DNA of 64,000 nucleotides from Siphonodentalium dalli. Its lineage: Eukaryota; Mollusca; Scaphopoda; Gadilida; Siphonodentaliidae. The stretch spans positions 198,099,887 through 198,163,886 of the forward strand of contig CP136062.1 of the NCBI GenBank assembly GCA_032622095.1, written 5' to 3'. A model generated the notes under the pieces. That model did no database searches, had not been told where the DNA came from, and saw only the letters and a list, made by a program, of their open reading frames with translations. Below are positions 1 to 12,753 of the stretch, in pieces; position 1 is the first letter of the stretch; each line of letters starts with the position of its first letter. The translations under genes and the position numbers were made by a program.

Positions 1-587
1 ATTCGCGATATCAGTTAAAAATTCGAACTTCATGCGGTGGAAATGAAGTTTCCTTTTTTTTAAATTGTGGGCGTTAGGGTGCATGTGAACTGATTATACA
101 GGACGTTGGACCGACGATTATTCTGCTTTTTGATTGCGTGTTTCATCTGGGGATGTCAGCGGAGACATGGGGGTTCTATTTATAGAAATGTGATTAAAAG
201 GGTACTAGCAATTTCGGTATCGACAGACTTTTGCAGGATGTATGTATTCGCCCATGTATCTTCGCGGATGCTCATTGTTGCAGTATGTAAATTTTATGAC
301 AGTGTAATTGCTTTCGATATGTTGGTGCGAACAATGGCTGGACGACTCTTGGCGAGTTTATTGCGGAAATACAATGCATAATAAAATGTTCAGGTAAATT
401 TGCTGTACCGTATATAAAATGGGGTGACTTTGGACAGCGAGGTTACTTCGGACAGTATGAATGCGTGTTTTCGTGTTTTTTTTTCTCTGCTGATTTTGTA
501 AATTCAGGTATCCGACATCAAGATTTTATCGGCTGGCCATCTGTCAGCCTTGAGCAATTTTTTTTATAGCGCCCTAAAAAGTATAAA
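1..587. repeat. Decayed repeat related to 59.85-60.02 kb
   Basis: No credible coding frame. The stretch around 280-345 (TTGCAGTATGTAA, then GAACAATGGCTGG) reappears in diverged form around 59910-59980 with the same order of short matching blocks. This suggests two old copies of one interspersed repeat. The open frame over 106-381 begins with TTG and has no recognisable domain, so it is treated as chance. Confidence 0.35.
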
Positions 588-613
588 CCCCCCCCCCCCC
601 CCCCCCACCCCCC
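588..613. repeat. Poly-C tract
   Basis: A run of C interrupted by a single A. Similar C or G runs occur near 26742, 51927 and 55222, two of them at or near element boundaries. Confidence 0.8.
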
Positions 614-639
614 AGATTTCCCCAGACGTAAAACCAGTT

Positions 640-1260
640 ACTTGGAATTTGTTGCAAATTCACATGACTAATCTAGTAAAATGTAGATATTTTCATGAAG
701 CTAAGACATAATGACACTATTTTGGGCCAAAATTGAAACTCACCATCCAAGATGGCCACCAAAATGGCCGCCTGAAGTTGAAAATATTACATTTTTTCAC
801 AAATATCTTCTAGATCAGTTCATGCTGTCTGGAACTGGTTGAGTAATATGACTTTATTTTGTATTTTATACATTAATTGATCATTGGAGCAATTAAATAT
901 GCAATTATTGGGGTCCTATCCGCTTGTGATCCCTCAAAAATTCGATTTTACAGAACGCGGTATAAAATTTCACAAAAAATCACAAATGGGATTCTAGTCA
1001 TATTTCAACAAGAAATGAACAGAAGGTTGCAATTAAGTGAGGCATACCATTACTTATGAATATTACAACTCACTGGAACCAAAATTCTTACTTTGGCTCA
1101 AAATGGCCTCCAAAATATGGAAAATGGTAAATATTGCCCTAGGGTGTCCTGTAATCGCTTACAAGTTGTGGTTGATGTACAAAATTGGCTAGTATGCCTT
1201 CTATACATTGAATACTAACATGTCTGCTGCACCATGGTTAATTGTTACTGTTGCCACCAC
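640..1260. repeat. Old interspersed repeat with AAGATGGCC/AAAATGGCC blocks
   Basis: Contains the blocks AAGATGGCCACCAAAATGGCC (752-772) and AAAATGGCCTCCAAAATATGG (around 1100). Similar blocks are seen near 52915 and 57830-57960. No coding frame of note. Interpreted as a decayed transposon-derived repeat of unknown class. Confidence 0.35.
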
Positions 1261-1278
1261 TGACATCACCAAAAAATA

Positions 1279-2640
1279 TTGGACTTTTCTCTAAAAATAA
1301 CAGTAATTAAAATGTTAGCACTACCTATCCTCATACCAATCATGACTGTACTACATAACACACCAAGTTCTCTAATTAAAGAAATTCAAAACATATTTTA
1401 TAATTTTTTTTGGAATGGTAAAAGGGATAGGTTAAAAAGAGAGATTCTCATTCAAAATATAATGGAGGACTGAAGCTACCAGAAGTAAAATGCTTTTTGA
1501 AATCACTTAAGGTGACATGGCTAAAAAAAATAATGGACCCTCTTAACTATTCAGAATGGAAAATGATCCTTCTGGAAAAAATTAATAAATATGGTGGCAC
1601 AACAATACTGAATTTAAATAAAGCCAGTCTTATCACTTTAGCAAAACATTTCAACCCTTTTTGGAAAGATGTCATATTTGCCTATGCCTTATTACAAAAA
1701 GAACCAGAAACCACTGACGAGTACATGAGCCAACCAATATTTCACAATAGCCTTATAAAAAGGCAGTATAAACCGATTTACTTTCAATCATGGACTGATA
1801 GACAGATATTATATATAAATGATATTCTAAAAGATGATGGCACATTTATGAATAATGAGGAATTCTTTCAAATACATGGCTTGAAAATTAATTACTTAAC
1901 CTTACAGGGCGTGGTGCTATCCATCCCCTCAGCCTGGCGACAAGACTTTAAACATATAAAACACAAACTTGATGAACCAAAAGTCAATAAGATCCTACAG
2001 ACCATTGCACACAAGGAAAACCTCAATCATTTTCTATATTGGGAATTTGTGAAACTTTTTTTCCCAAATAAACCCAGTGCACAAATTGGATGGAACTATA
2101 AATTAGACCAAATCTTTTCAAAAAGCGACTGGAAACAAATATATAAAAGGACATTTAAAACAACATCAAATACTAAAGTACAAGCATTCCAGTACCAAAT
2201 AAACCATATGTTAGTTACCAATGTTTTATAGAAAAATGTAAAATAGTAACAAGCAATGCTTGTACTTTTTGTGGGGAAGAACAAGAAAATATTCAATAAC
2301 TGTTAGTAGAATGCAACAAAGTAAAACCAATATGGCACCATTTCTCGAAATTACTGATACAAAAATGTGAGCTAGACCAACACTTGAAAAAAGAAGAAAT
2401 AATATTTGGCTGTACTAAAGAGTAGCATTCTCTTGCAATAAATAATATAATTCTTCTAACAAAAAGATATATTTACATAACTCGATTCAAAATGACCGAG
2501 CTCTCATTAAAAGGTGCCAACCAGTATATTTCACAGGAATACAAAATTGAGAAACAAGCCGTAAATGGAACAAACATACAGCTAAACTCTTAGGTATAAA
2601 ATGGGACAGTGTCCTTCGGCTCATTAACAGCAACCTTGTA
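1279..2640 (+). pseudogene. LINE ORF2 C-terminal fragment, L1/Tx1-like
   Basis: This is the end of a non-LTR retrotransposon polyprotein, downstream of the reverse-transcriptase core. Frames 1279-1473 and 1497-2231 carry a segment typical of the region after the RT fingers and palm: IQNIFYNFFWNGK, then GLKLPEVK just past the first stop, then repeated W-containing blocks (TWLKKIMD, YKPIYFQSW, PSAWRQDF). After the stop at 2229 the reading continues in other frames: a short Cys-rich piece (CTFCGEEQ) near 2260, an LLVEC-KVKPIW block near 2305, and recognisable residues to about 2640. At least two stops and several frame changes make it non-functional, and the 5' part (endonuclease and catalytic RT) is absent. 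An AT-rich tail follows. The family match is from recalled L1/Tx1 architecture, and the exact clade is less certain than the LINE call. Confidence 0.75.
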
Positions 2641-3230
2641 TAATAAAACACAGATAAATACAAAAAAATAAGAAGAAAAAATTACTATACTCAATAAATA
2701 ATAACACAAACAAAACTAAAATAAAAAAAGCCAAACCTCTGCAGTACCATGTGGTTTTCTTAGACCAAAATCAATATATATTAGCCTTTTAACAAACAAT
2801 TTAATTCCATTTACTATTTAAAAATAAAGTGTTGCGCTATATACATAGCAAATCCTACATAGACTGTATACATACATGTACCGTCCCATGAAGAAAATTT
2901 CACTATCTGAAATCTTTCAGAAAGTTGAAACACAACACCCAACCACGTTAAATTGGCTGATGATACACATCAAAGAATATTGAGACCAAGCTAAAATTAT
3001 CTGAATTGGCATTGCAAGATGAAGAGGATTCATATGAACAAAACAAAAAATGATATTAACAAAATGATATTAATAATAGTAAGTAAATAAAGCTAAATAT
3101 CTATACATTTTTGTATTGTATTGTATTTTGTATTCATGTATAAAACTCATAACAATATGTAATACTATGAGTATAATGTAACCAAAAATATGAATAAATT
3201 ATAAAATAAAAATAATCTTTAAAACATATC
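2641..3230 (+). other. AT-rich stretch after the LINE fragment
   Basis: Very AT-rich, with several AATAAA-like strings (near 2690 and 3190) and the simple-sequence run TTGTATTGTATTGTATTTTG near 3115. It may include LINE 3' UTR. No gene is seen. Confidence 0.4.
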
Positions 3231-3611
3231 GACGAATGTTACAATTGCCAGGTGTAACATCTTGCCTCCATTTTTGATCAAATCATGCATGGGGTGATGA
3301 TTTGTAAAATCCAAAACGTGCATCACCATTGAAACCATATAGCGACGGCCCTGGGGTTACTAGTTATAGCTTGGTATATCAATATAACCCATGTTATAAA
3401 CCTTGTTTAGTTGTACTGACCTTTATTATTTAGTTTTCATGCGTACGGTTATATGCATAGAGTTATCGCGCTTGCTACAAGTTTGAAGTTAACATATGAA
3501 TTGGGAATGACATTAACCAGGACCTTGTACTGTAGAAAGCTCTGGGCAGTTGTACTTGTAGGAAATGTGCCGCCATTCCCAAGTGCGCATCCAAATGTAT
3601 ATATACTGTGA

Positions 3612-3815
3612 ACGTACGAGTTATGTATATGACTGTCGGGTACAGGTGTCTTTTTTTTTACAGCAGTTGTGTACAACTCGGGACACGAGGAATTCTGAAT
3701 ACTGCAACGGCACACGTACGAGTTATGTATACGACTGTCGGGTACAGGTGTCTTTTTTTTCACAGCAGTTGTGTACAACTCGGGACACGAGGAATTCTGA
3801 ATACTGCAACGGCAT
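3612..3815 (+). repeat. 102-bp tandem duplication
   Basis: Two adjacent near-identical units start at 3612 and 3714 (ACGTACGAGTTATGTATA, through CAACTCGGGACACGAGG). The matching repeat at 44.9 kb has one unit, so the duplication is local and recent. It produces the repetitive open frames on both strands here, which are not taken as genes. Confidence 0.85.
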
Positions 3816-3954
3816 ACAACCACAGAGTCCTTGTAATTTTTAGCCTCGATTACGTCTGCAAAGCGACGAGCCAAGATTCGTTCGGATACTGTTTTGCCTA
3901 CACTTGTATATCAGATGTTTACTTCGATACTGGATGTTTTATTCATTATATCGT

Positions 3955-4208
3955 TTAACCCTTTACCCAACAAACCGGCCAAAACCGGCCAAATAAAGCT
4001 TCAACAGCCTAAAATATCTTCGGTCTGTCTCAATAGAACCATACAAATATGGGTATCATTGGAACCGGCTCATTGACCACATTGTGATGGTTACAGTTAT
4101 ACCCTGTGCCAATGCATTCTCTTATATATGCGAGTCGACCATAGGTCGCCTCGCATATATAAGAGAATGCATTGGCCTAATTTTTTTTTATAATTTTTAA
4201 TGTGTTAA
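3955..4208 (+). mobile_element. TTAA-flanked element carrying a 69-bp palindrome
   Basis: Begins TTAA-CCCTTTACCCAACA, a piggyBac-like terminal motif, and TTAA recurs at 4205. The interrupted repeat (copy A) shows no such insert in copy B. The right end does not carry a clear inverted copy of the left terminus, so it is either decayed or an internal deletion product. Around 4018-4108 it shares sequence in inverted orientation with 50616-50706. Confidence 0.55.
4108..4176. repeat. 69-bp near-perfect palindrome, copy 1
   Basis: Starts GCCAATGCATTCTCTTATAT and ends with its reverse complement. The centre is asymmetric at one position (GCGAGTCGACC against GGTCGCCTCGC), which lets orientation be read. 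Near-identical copies lie at 50337-50405 and 50548-50616. Confidence 0.9.
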
Positions 4209-4444
4209 GCCAATGCATGGGATTGGATGATGCGTGCCAGCCACTTATGCATAACACCCTCTCCAGATCTCATTTATACACGCTGAAAATAATGTGGGAA
4301 CTCATTCCATTATAACTATATCGGTTATTATGGCGTACTCATTGTACGGATACAAAATCGCTTTTGGTCACAGGTTCCTGGAACAAAATGAGCCCAATCC
4401 CGAAAGTACATAAGAGATATAGAGATTATAGGTGTACCACTACA

Positions 4445-4490
4445 TCTACTATATATTTTGAGACTTCGTATATAAATATATATATGTGTG

Positions 4491-4551
<61 letters not shown>

Positions 4552-4583
4552 ATGTGTATATATATATATATATATATATAGCT
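4445..4583 (+). mobile_element. Helitron-type 5' end running into a TA/TG microsatellite
   Basis: TCTACTATATATTTTGAGAC at 4445 matches the 5' termini at 56131, 56461 and 56951, and is preceded by A as expected for insertion into an A/T dinucleotide. The internal sequence is replaced by (TA)n and (TG)n tracts to 4580. No 3' hairpin/CTAG end is present, so this is a truncated element. Confidence 0.5.
4474..4582. repeat. TA/TG microsatellite
   Basis: Long (TA)n runs interspersed with TGTGTGTG segments. Low-complexity frames on both strands (YIYIYI, THTYIY) arise from this tract and are not genes. Confidence 0.95.
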
Positions 4584-5040
4584 AACAACACTAACGACCT
4601 TAGGGAGACTGTTGAAATAATCCGACCTTAGGGAGACATCTCGATATATCATTTTCTATGCAGCTTCTGTGTGTGGTGAGGGCATTTGGTATTAATCGAA
4701 AAACCATCTATGATGTCATTTGTTATAACTATTATAATATTTAAAAATATATAACAAGTGTCCCCCTAATACCGTCTCCCTAATGTTTGCTCATTTTACA
4801 TACAACATGAACCATATTAGGGGGACATATGCAATAAATACCACAAAATGCGGTATTAGGGGACACATATTAAAAATCAAAGTTATGGAGATACATAATA
4901 TGTACTTTATATTTTGAAGCCACATTTTTGAAATAGTTTTATAACATGACTAGATATAATATAAGATGCTAGCATACGCGAGAAATTTAACACTCAATAC
5001 ACGAATGCGGGGACCTGGTTTAATCTTTGTAAAACGCTAT
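4584..5040 (-). repeat. Repeat with GTCTCCCTAA / GTCCCCCTAAT motifs
   Basis: 4590-4665 is the reverse complement of the array flank that contains GTCTCCCTAAGGTCGGATTA. 4755-4870 holds further copies of the motif in both orientations (TGTCCCCCTAATACC, ATATTAGGGGGACATA). The block near 5010 (GGGACCTGGTTT) is matched inversely near 42910. No coding content. Confidence 0.6.
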
Positions 5041-6579
5041 ATCAGTACATGGCATTGGTTATAATAATTAAAGGCACGGCCGAAGTTCGTTGCAGAAATA
5101 TCATATGTGTTCAAATCGCAACCAACAGAAGGAATATTAAAAAATATATAGTTTGTTCATATGCAAATATATTCAGCGGGTAAATAGTATATTGTCCTCA
5201 ATGTGTACTATGGTGGGTAAACAGCAGCCTGCTCGTGTTACAGAAGTTTTGCTTTTGTTTACACAACACAACGCAAGTATAGTGGTTGACCACACAAAAA
5301 TTATATAAACGCTCTTTATTATTTCCATATAAGGAACCAAAACGCTCTTTATGTTAACCATATCCGGATCTAAACAAAAGCAAGGAAACGTAACGGTTTT
5401 TTCCTTTGTTTACATAATATGGAATATTAAAATATGTACAGTTTTGTTCATATGCAAACATAATCATCGCGTAAATAGGATATTGTCCCCAAGGTACACG
5501 ATGATTGCTAACACCGCCCGTATCTTTAATATAGCAATAAAAGATTTTTTTCCGATTAATAACAAATGCTCTCACCTTACCCAGAAGCCACGCGCTGCAT
5601 AGAAATTGATATATTGAGATATCTCATTAAGGTCGGATTATTTCTAGAGTCTCTTAATTATTTCCAAATAAGGAAAGTAGTAACAAATAACGCTCTTATG
5701 TTTACCGTATCCGGATCTAAACAAAACCCAGGAAACATGACGTTTTTTGCTTTTGTTTACATAACACACTTAACGGAGGTGAATATTTTCACAGCATGTA
5801 CACCGCCAACACCGCCAGTATCTTTAATATAGCAATAAAACATGTTTTTTTATTAATACCAAATGCTCCCACCACACCCAGAAGCTATGCTTTGCATATA
5901 ACATGATATATCGAGATGTCTCCCTAAGGTCGGATTATTTCAAGAGTCTCCATAAAGTCGGTAATGTTGTTAGCTATATGTATATATATATATATATCAG
6001 TACACGGCGTTGGTTATAATAATTAAAGACACGGGCGGCGTTCGTTGCAGAAATATTCATGTGTTAAAATCGCCACCATCAGAAGGAATATTAAAAAATA
6101 TATAGTTTTGTTCATATGCAAACATAATCAGCGCGTAAATAGTATATTGTCCTCAAGGTGTACGATGGTTGTGTAAACAACAGCCTGTTCGTGTTGCAGA
6201 AGTTTTGCTTCTGTTTATATAACACAACGCAATCATATTAATTAATCACACAAACATTATATAAACGCTCTTCGTTATTTCCATATGAGAAAAACAGTAA
6301 CAAAGAACGCTCTTTATGCTTACCATATCCGGATCTAAACAAATATTTTAACAGCATACCAACCGCCAAACACCGCCCGTATCTTTAATATGAGCAATAA
6401 AAGATGTTTTTTTATTAATACCAAATGCTCTCACCATACCCAGAAGCTGCACGTTTCATGGAAAATGATATATTGAGATGTCTCCCTAAGGTCGGATTAT
6501 TTCAAGAGTCTCGCTAAGGTCGGTAATGTTAGCTATATGTATTTATATATCAGTACACGGCATTGGTTATAATAATTAA

Positions 6580-7092
6580 AGACACGGGCGGCGTTCGTTG
6601 CAGAATTATTCATGTGCTCAAATCGCCACCATCAGAAGGAATATTAAAATATGTATAGTTTTGTTCATATGCAAACATAATCAGCCTGTAAATAGTATAG
6701 TGTCCTCAATGTGTACGATGTTGTGTGAACAACAGCCTGCTCGTGTTACAGAAGTTATGCTTCTGTTTACATAACACAACGCAGTCATATTGGTTAATCT
6801 CACAAACATTACATGAACGCTCTTCATTATTTCCATATAAGAAAAACAGTAACAAACAACGTTCTTTATGTTTACCATATCCGGATCTATACAAAAGCCA
6901 GGAAACGTAACGGTTTTTTCCTTTTGTTTGCACAACAAAGTGAAAACAATTGACAATAACATACTGTTTATGCCATATTTCTGTATGATATAACAACACA
7001 TTCTGCCTATATTTTACTATTTCTGTTTATGGCGGTTTTTGAAGGAGATGAATATTTTAACAGCATACCCACCGCCGACACCGCCCGTATCT
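6580..7092 (+). mobile_element. MITE subfamily 1, full-length copy
   Basis: Bounded by TTAA at 6576 and 7093. Terminal inverted repeats are AGACACGGGCGGCGTTCG on the left and, reading inward from the right, AGATACGGGCGGTGTCGG. Length is 513 bp. TTAA plus AGG/AGR termini resemble the Kolobok/T2-type MITEs (TTAAAGG ends). A piggyBac-like origin is the alternative. No transposase is encoded. Confidence 0.75.
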
Positions 7093-7959
7093 TTAATATG
7101 AGTAATAAAAGATGTATTTTTTTATTAATACCAATGCTGTCATCATACCCAGAAGCTGCGCGTTGCATGGAAAATGATATATTGAGATGCTCCCTAATGT
7201 CGGATTATTTCAAGAGTCTCCTGAATGTCGTTTCATGTTGTTAGGTATATGTATATCATTACATGGTATTGGTTATAATAATTAAAGGCACGGGCGGCGT
7301 TCGTTGCAGAACTATTCATATGTGTTCAAATCGCCACCAACAGATAGAACATTAAAATATATATAGCTGTATCGAGATGTCTCCCTAAGGTCGGATTATT
7401 TCAAGAGTCTCCCTAATGTCGTTAATTTTGTTAGCTATATGTATATGTAACGTTTTTTACTTTTGTTTACGTAACACATTTGACGGAGGTCAATATTTTA
7501 GTAGCATGCCCACCGCCGACACTGGCCGTATCTTTTATATAGCAATAAAATATTTGTTTTTCGATTTATACCAAATGCTCTCACCATACTCAGAAGCTCT
7601 GCGTTTCATAGAAAATGATATATCGAGATGTCTCGCCACCAACATATGGAATATTAAAGTATGTACAGTATTGTTCATATGCAAATATAATGAGGCGTAA
7701 ATGGTGTATTGTGTAATAGTATACTGTCTACAAGGTGTGCGATGATTGCCAACACCGCACGTATATTTAATATAGCAATACAAGATAAAAAAAATTATAA
7801 ATAACAAATGCTCTCACCTTACCCAGAAGCTACGCATTGCATAGAAAATGATATATCGAGATGTCTCCCTAAGGTCAGATTATTTCAAGAGTCTCCATAA
7901 GGTCGGTAATGTTGTTAGCTATATGTATATCAGCACACGGCATTGGTTATAATAATTAA

Positions 7960-8476
7960 AGACACGGGCGGCGTTCGTTGCAGAAATATCCATGTGTTCA
8001 AATCACCACCATCAGAAGGAATATTAAAATATATATAGTTTTGTTCATATGCAAACATAATCAGCGCGTAAATAGTATATTGTTTTCAAGGTGTACGGTG
8101 GCTGTGTAAACAATTACAGCCTGCTCGTGTTATAGAAGTTTTGCTTCTGTTTACATAACACAACGCAATCATATTGGTTAATCACACAAACATTATATAA
8201 ACGCTCTTCATTATTTCCATATAAGAAAAACAGTAACAAACAACGCTCTTTATGCTTACCATATCCGGATCTAACAAAAGCCAGGAAACGTAACGGTTTT
8301 TTTCCTTGTGTTTGCACAACACAATGAAAACAATTGACAATAACATACTGTTTATGCCATATTTCTGTATGATATAACAACAAATTCTGCCTATATTTTA
8401 CTATTTCTGTTAATGGCGCTTTTTGACGGAGTTGAATATCTTAACAGCATACCCACCGCCAACACCGCCCGTATCT
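7960..8476 (+). mobile_element. MITE subfamily 1 copy
   Basis: TTAA at 7956 and 8477, with the same termini as the 6580 copy; 517 bp. The internal GATCTAACAAAAGCC variant is shared with the copy at 10318-10814, marking these two as duplicates. Confidence 0.75.
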
Positions 8477-9605
8477 TTAATATGAGAAATAGAAGATTTT
8501 TTTTTAATTATTAATACCAAATGCTCTCAACATACCCAGAAGCTGCACTTTGCATGGAAAATGATATATTGAGATGTCTCCCTAAGGTCAGATTATTTCA
8601 CGAATCTCCCTAATGTCGTTCATGTTGTTAGGTATATGTATATCATTACATGGTATTGGTTATAATAATTAAAGGCACGAGCGGCGTTCGTTGCAGAAAT
8701 ATTCGTATGTGTTCAAATCGCCACCAACAGATGGAATATTAAAATATATATAGCTGTGTCGAGATGTCTCCTTAAGGTCGGATTATTTCAAGAGTCTCCC
8801 TAATGTCGTTCATGTTGTTAGGTATATGTATACCATTACATGGTATTGGTTATAATAATTAAAGGCACGGGCGGCGTTCGTTGCAGAAATATTCATATGT
8901 GTTCAAATCGCCACCAACAGATGGAATATTAAAAAATATGTGTCGAGATGTCTCCCTTATGTCGGATTATTTCATGAGTCTCCCTAATGTCGTTAATTTT
9001 GTTAGCTATATGTATATGTATATCAGTACACGACATTGGTTATAATAATTAAAGACACGGGCGGCGTTCGTTGCAGAAATATTCATATGTTAAAATCGCC
9101 ACCATTAGAAGGAATATTATAATATATATAGTTTTGTTCATATGCAAACATAATCAGCGCGTAAATAGTATATTGTCCTCAAGGTGTACGATGGTTGTGT
9201 AAACAACAGCCTGTTCGTGTTACAGAAGTTTTGCTTCTGTTTATATAACACAACGCAATCATATTAATTAATCACACAAACATTATATAAACGCTCTTCA
9301 TTATTTCCATATGAGAAAAACAGTAACAAACAACGGACTTTATGCTTACCATATCCGGATCTAAACAAATATTTTAACAGCATACCAACCGCCAAACACC
9401 GCCCGTATCTTTAATATGAGCAATAAAAGATGTTTTTTTATTAATACCAAATGCTCTCACCATACCCAGAAGCTGCATGTTTCATGGAAAATGATATATT
9501 GAGATGTCTCCCTAAGGTCGGATTATTTCAAGAGTCTCCCTAAGGTCGGTAATGTTAGCTATATGTATTTATATATCAGTACACGGCATTGGTTATAATA
9601 ATTAA

Positions 9606-10119
9606 AGACACGGGCGGTGTTCGTTGCAGAAATATTCATGTGCTCAAATCGCCACCATCAGAAGGAATATTAAAATATGTATACTTTTGTTCATATGCAA
9701 ACATAATCAGCGCGTAAATAGTATATTGTCCTCAAGGTGTACGATGGTTGTGTAAACAACAGCCTGCTCGTGTTACAGAAGTTATGCTTCTGTTTACATA
9801 ACACAACGCAGTCATATTGGTTAATCTCACAAACATTACATGAACGCTCTTCATTATTTCCATATAAGAAAAACAGTAACAAGCAACGCTCTTTATGCTT
9901 ACCATATCCGGATCTATACAAAAGCCAGGAAACGTAACGGTTTTTTCCTTTTGTTTGCACAACAAAGTGAAAACAATTGACAATAACATACTGTTTATGC
10001 CATATTTCTGTATGATATAACAACACATTCTGCCTATATTTTACTATTTCTGTTTATGGCTGTTTTTGAAGGAGATGAATATTTTAACAGCATACCCACC
10101 GCCAACACCGCAAGTATCT
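9606..10119 (+). mobile_element. MITE subfamily 1 copy
   Basis: TTAA at 9602 and 10120; 514 bp. Very close to the 6580-7092 copy (shared GATCTATACAAAAGCC and TTACATGAACGC variants). The sequence beyond its right end instead matches that near 7770-7860, marking a deletion or recombination junction in the array. Confidence 0.75.
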
Positions 10120-10317
10120 TTAATATAGCAATAAAAGATGTTTTTTTTATCAATAACAAATGCTCTCACCTTACCCAGAAGCTACGCATTGCATAGAAAA
10201 TGATATATCGAGATGTCTCCCTAAGGTCGGATTATTTCAAGAGTATCCATAAGGTCGGTAATGTTGTTAGCTATATGTATATGTATATCAGCACACGGCA
10301 TTGGTTATAATAATTAA

Positions 10318-10814
10318 AGACACGGGCGGCGTTCGTTGCAGAAATATCCAACAGAAGGAATATTAAAATATATATAGTTTTGTTCATATGCAAACATAAT
10401 CAGCGCATAAATAGTATATTGTTTTCAAGGTGTACGGTGGCTGTGTAAACAATTACAGCCTGCTCGTGTTATAGAAGTTTTGCTTCTGTTTACATAACAC
10501 AACGCAATCATATTGGTTAATCACACAAACATTATATAAACGCTCTTCATTATTTCCATATAAGAAAAACAGTAACAAACAACGCTCTTTATGCTTACCA
10601 TATCCGGATCTAACAAAAGCCAGGAACCGTAACGGTTTTTTCCTTGTGTTTGCACAACACAATGAAAACAATTGACAATAACATACTGTTTATGCCATAT
10701 TTCTGTATGATATAACAACAAATTCTGCCTATATTTTACTATTTCTGTTTATGGCGCTTTTTGACGGAGATGAATATCTTAACAGCATACCCACCGCCAA
10801 CACCGCCCGTATCT
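10318..10814 (+). mobile_element. MITE subfamily 1 copy
   Basis: TTAA at 10314 and 10815; 497 bp. Slightly shorter than the 7960 copy because the CATGTGTTCAAATC segment after the left end is missing. Confidence 0.7.
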
Positions 10815-11389
10815 TTAATATGAGCAATACAAGATTTGTTTTTAATTATTAATACCAAATGCTCTCAACATACCCAGAAGCTGCACTTTGCATGGAAAAT
10901 GATATATTGAGATGTCTCCCTAAGGTCAGATTATTTCAAGAATCTCCATAATGTCGTTCATGTTGTTAGGTATATGTATATCATTACATGGTATTGGTTA
11001 TAATAATTAAAGGCACGAGCGGCGTTCGTTGCAGAAATATTTGTATGTGTTCAAATCGCCACCAACAGATGGAATATTAAAATATATATAGCTGTGTCGA
11101 GATGTCTCCCTAAGGTCGGATTATTTCAAGAGTCTCCCTAATGCGTTCATGTTGTTAGGTATATGTGTACCATTACATGGTATTGGTTATAATAATTAAA
11201 GGCACGGGCGGCGTTCGTTGCAGAAATATTCATATGTGTTCAAATCGCCACCAACAGATGGAATATTAAAAAATATGTTTCGGGATGTCTCCCTAATGTC
11301 GGATTATTTCATAAGTCTCCCTAATGTCGTTAATTTTGTTAGCTATATGTATATGTATATCAGTACACGACATTGGTTATAACAATTAA

Positions 11390-11907
11390 CGACACGGGCG
11401 GCGTTCGTTGCAGAAATTTTCATGTGTTCAAATCGCCACCATCAGAAGGAATATTAAAATATATATAGTTGTGTTCATATGCAAACATAATCAGCGCGTA
11501 AATAGTATATTGTCCTCAATTGATGTGTACGATGGTTGTGTGAACAACAGCCTGCTCGTGTTAAAGAAGTTTTGCTTCTATTTACATAACACAACGCAGT
11601 CATATTGTTTAATCTCACAAACATTACATGAACGCTCTTCATTATTTCCATATAAGAAAAACAGTAACAAATAACGCTCTTTATGCTTACCATATCCGGA
11701 TCTATACAAAAGCTAGGAAACGTAACGGTTTTTTCCTTTTGTTTGCACAACAAAGTGAAAACAATTGACAATAACATACTGTTTATGCCATATTTCTGTA
11801 TGATATAACAACACATTCTGCCTATATGTTACTATTTCTGTTTATGGCGGTTTTTGAAGGAGATGAATATTTTAACAGCATACCCACCGCCAACACCGCC
11901 CGTATCT
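11390..11907 (+). mobile_element. MITE subfamily 1 copy
   Basis: TTAA at 11386 and 11908. The left terminus is slightly changed (CGACACGGGCGGC). Full length. Confidence 0.7.
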
Positions 11908-12100
11908 TTAATATGAGTAATAACAGATGTTTTTTTTATTAATACCAATGCTCTCACCTTAACCAGAAGCTGTGCGTTGCATGGAAAATGATATATTGAG
12001 ATGTCAACCTAAGGTCGGATTATTCCAAGAGTCTCCCGAATGTCGTTTCATGTTGTTAGGTATATGTATATCATTACATGGTATTGGTTATAATAATTAA

Positions 12101-12363
12101 AGGCACGGGCGGCGTTCGTTGCAGAAATAGTCATGTGTTCAAATCGCCACCATTAGAAGGAATATTAAAATATATATAGTTTTGTTCATATGTAAACATA
12201 ATCAGCGCGTAAATAGTATATTGTTTTCAAGGTGTACGATGGTTGTGTAAACAACAGCCTGCTGTATGATATAACAACACATTCTGCCTATATTTTACTA
12301 TTTCTGTTTGTGAAGGAGATGAATATTTTAACAGCATACCCACCGCCAACACCGCCCGTATCT
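12101..12363 (+). mobile_element. MITE subfamily 1 copy, internally deleted
   Basis: TTAA at 12097 and 12364. The interior is cut: AACAACAGCCTGCT joins directly to GTATGATATAAC near 12263, removing about 250 bp. Confidence 0.7.
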
Positions 12364-12753
12364 TTAATATGAGCAATAAAAGATGTTTTTTTTTATTAAT
12401 ACCAACGCTCTCACCATACACAGAAGCCTAGCGTTGCATGGAAAATGATATATTGAGATGTCTCCCTAAGGTCGGATTATTCCAAGAGTCTCCCGAATGT
12501 CGTTTCATGTTGTTAGGTATATGTATATCATTACATGGTATTGGTTATAATAATTGAAGGTACGGGCGGCGTTCGTTGCAGAACTATTCATATGTGTTCA
12601 AATCGCCACCAACAGATGGAATATTAAAATATATATAGCTGTGTCGAGATGTCTCCCTAAGGTCGGATTATTTCAAGAGTCTCCCTAATGTCGTTAATTG
12701 TGTTAGCTATATGTATATGTATATCAGTACACGACATTGGTTATAACAATTAA

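Larger units (their letters stand above)
3530..4380 (+). repeat. Interspersed repeat copy A (paired with 44886-45795)
   Basis: Blocks appear here in the same order as in 44886-45795: AGCTCTGGGCAGTTGTAC, ACGAGTTATG-ACGACTG-CGGGTA, TTTTTAGCCTC, GATTCGTTC, TTTGCCTA-ACTTGTATAT, CCACTTATGCATA, then GGCGTACTCAT. The copies are clearly diverged. Copy A is interrupted by the TTAA-flanked palindrome element at 3955-4208, which copy B lacks at the matching position near 45207. Confidence 0.7.

Noticed and set aside
4328-4652. Transmembrane-looking frames rich in YIYI
   Set aside because: Translations of the TA/TG microsatellite.
7320-7345. GTGTTCAAATCGCC as a Pol III B-box or tRNA-derived SINE
   Set aside because: Only a partial match to the B-box, no A-box at the right distance and no tRNA fold; it is a fixed part of the MITE left end.
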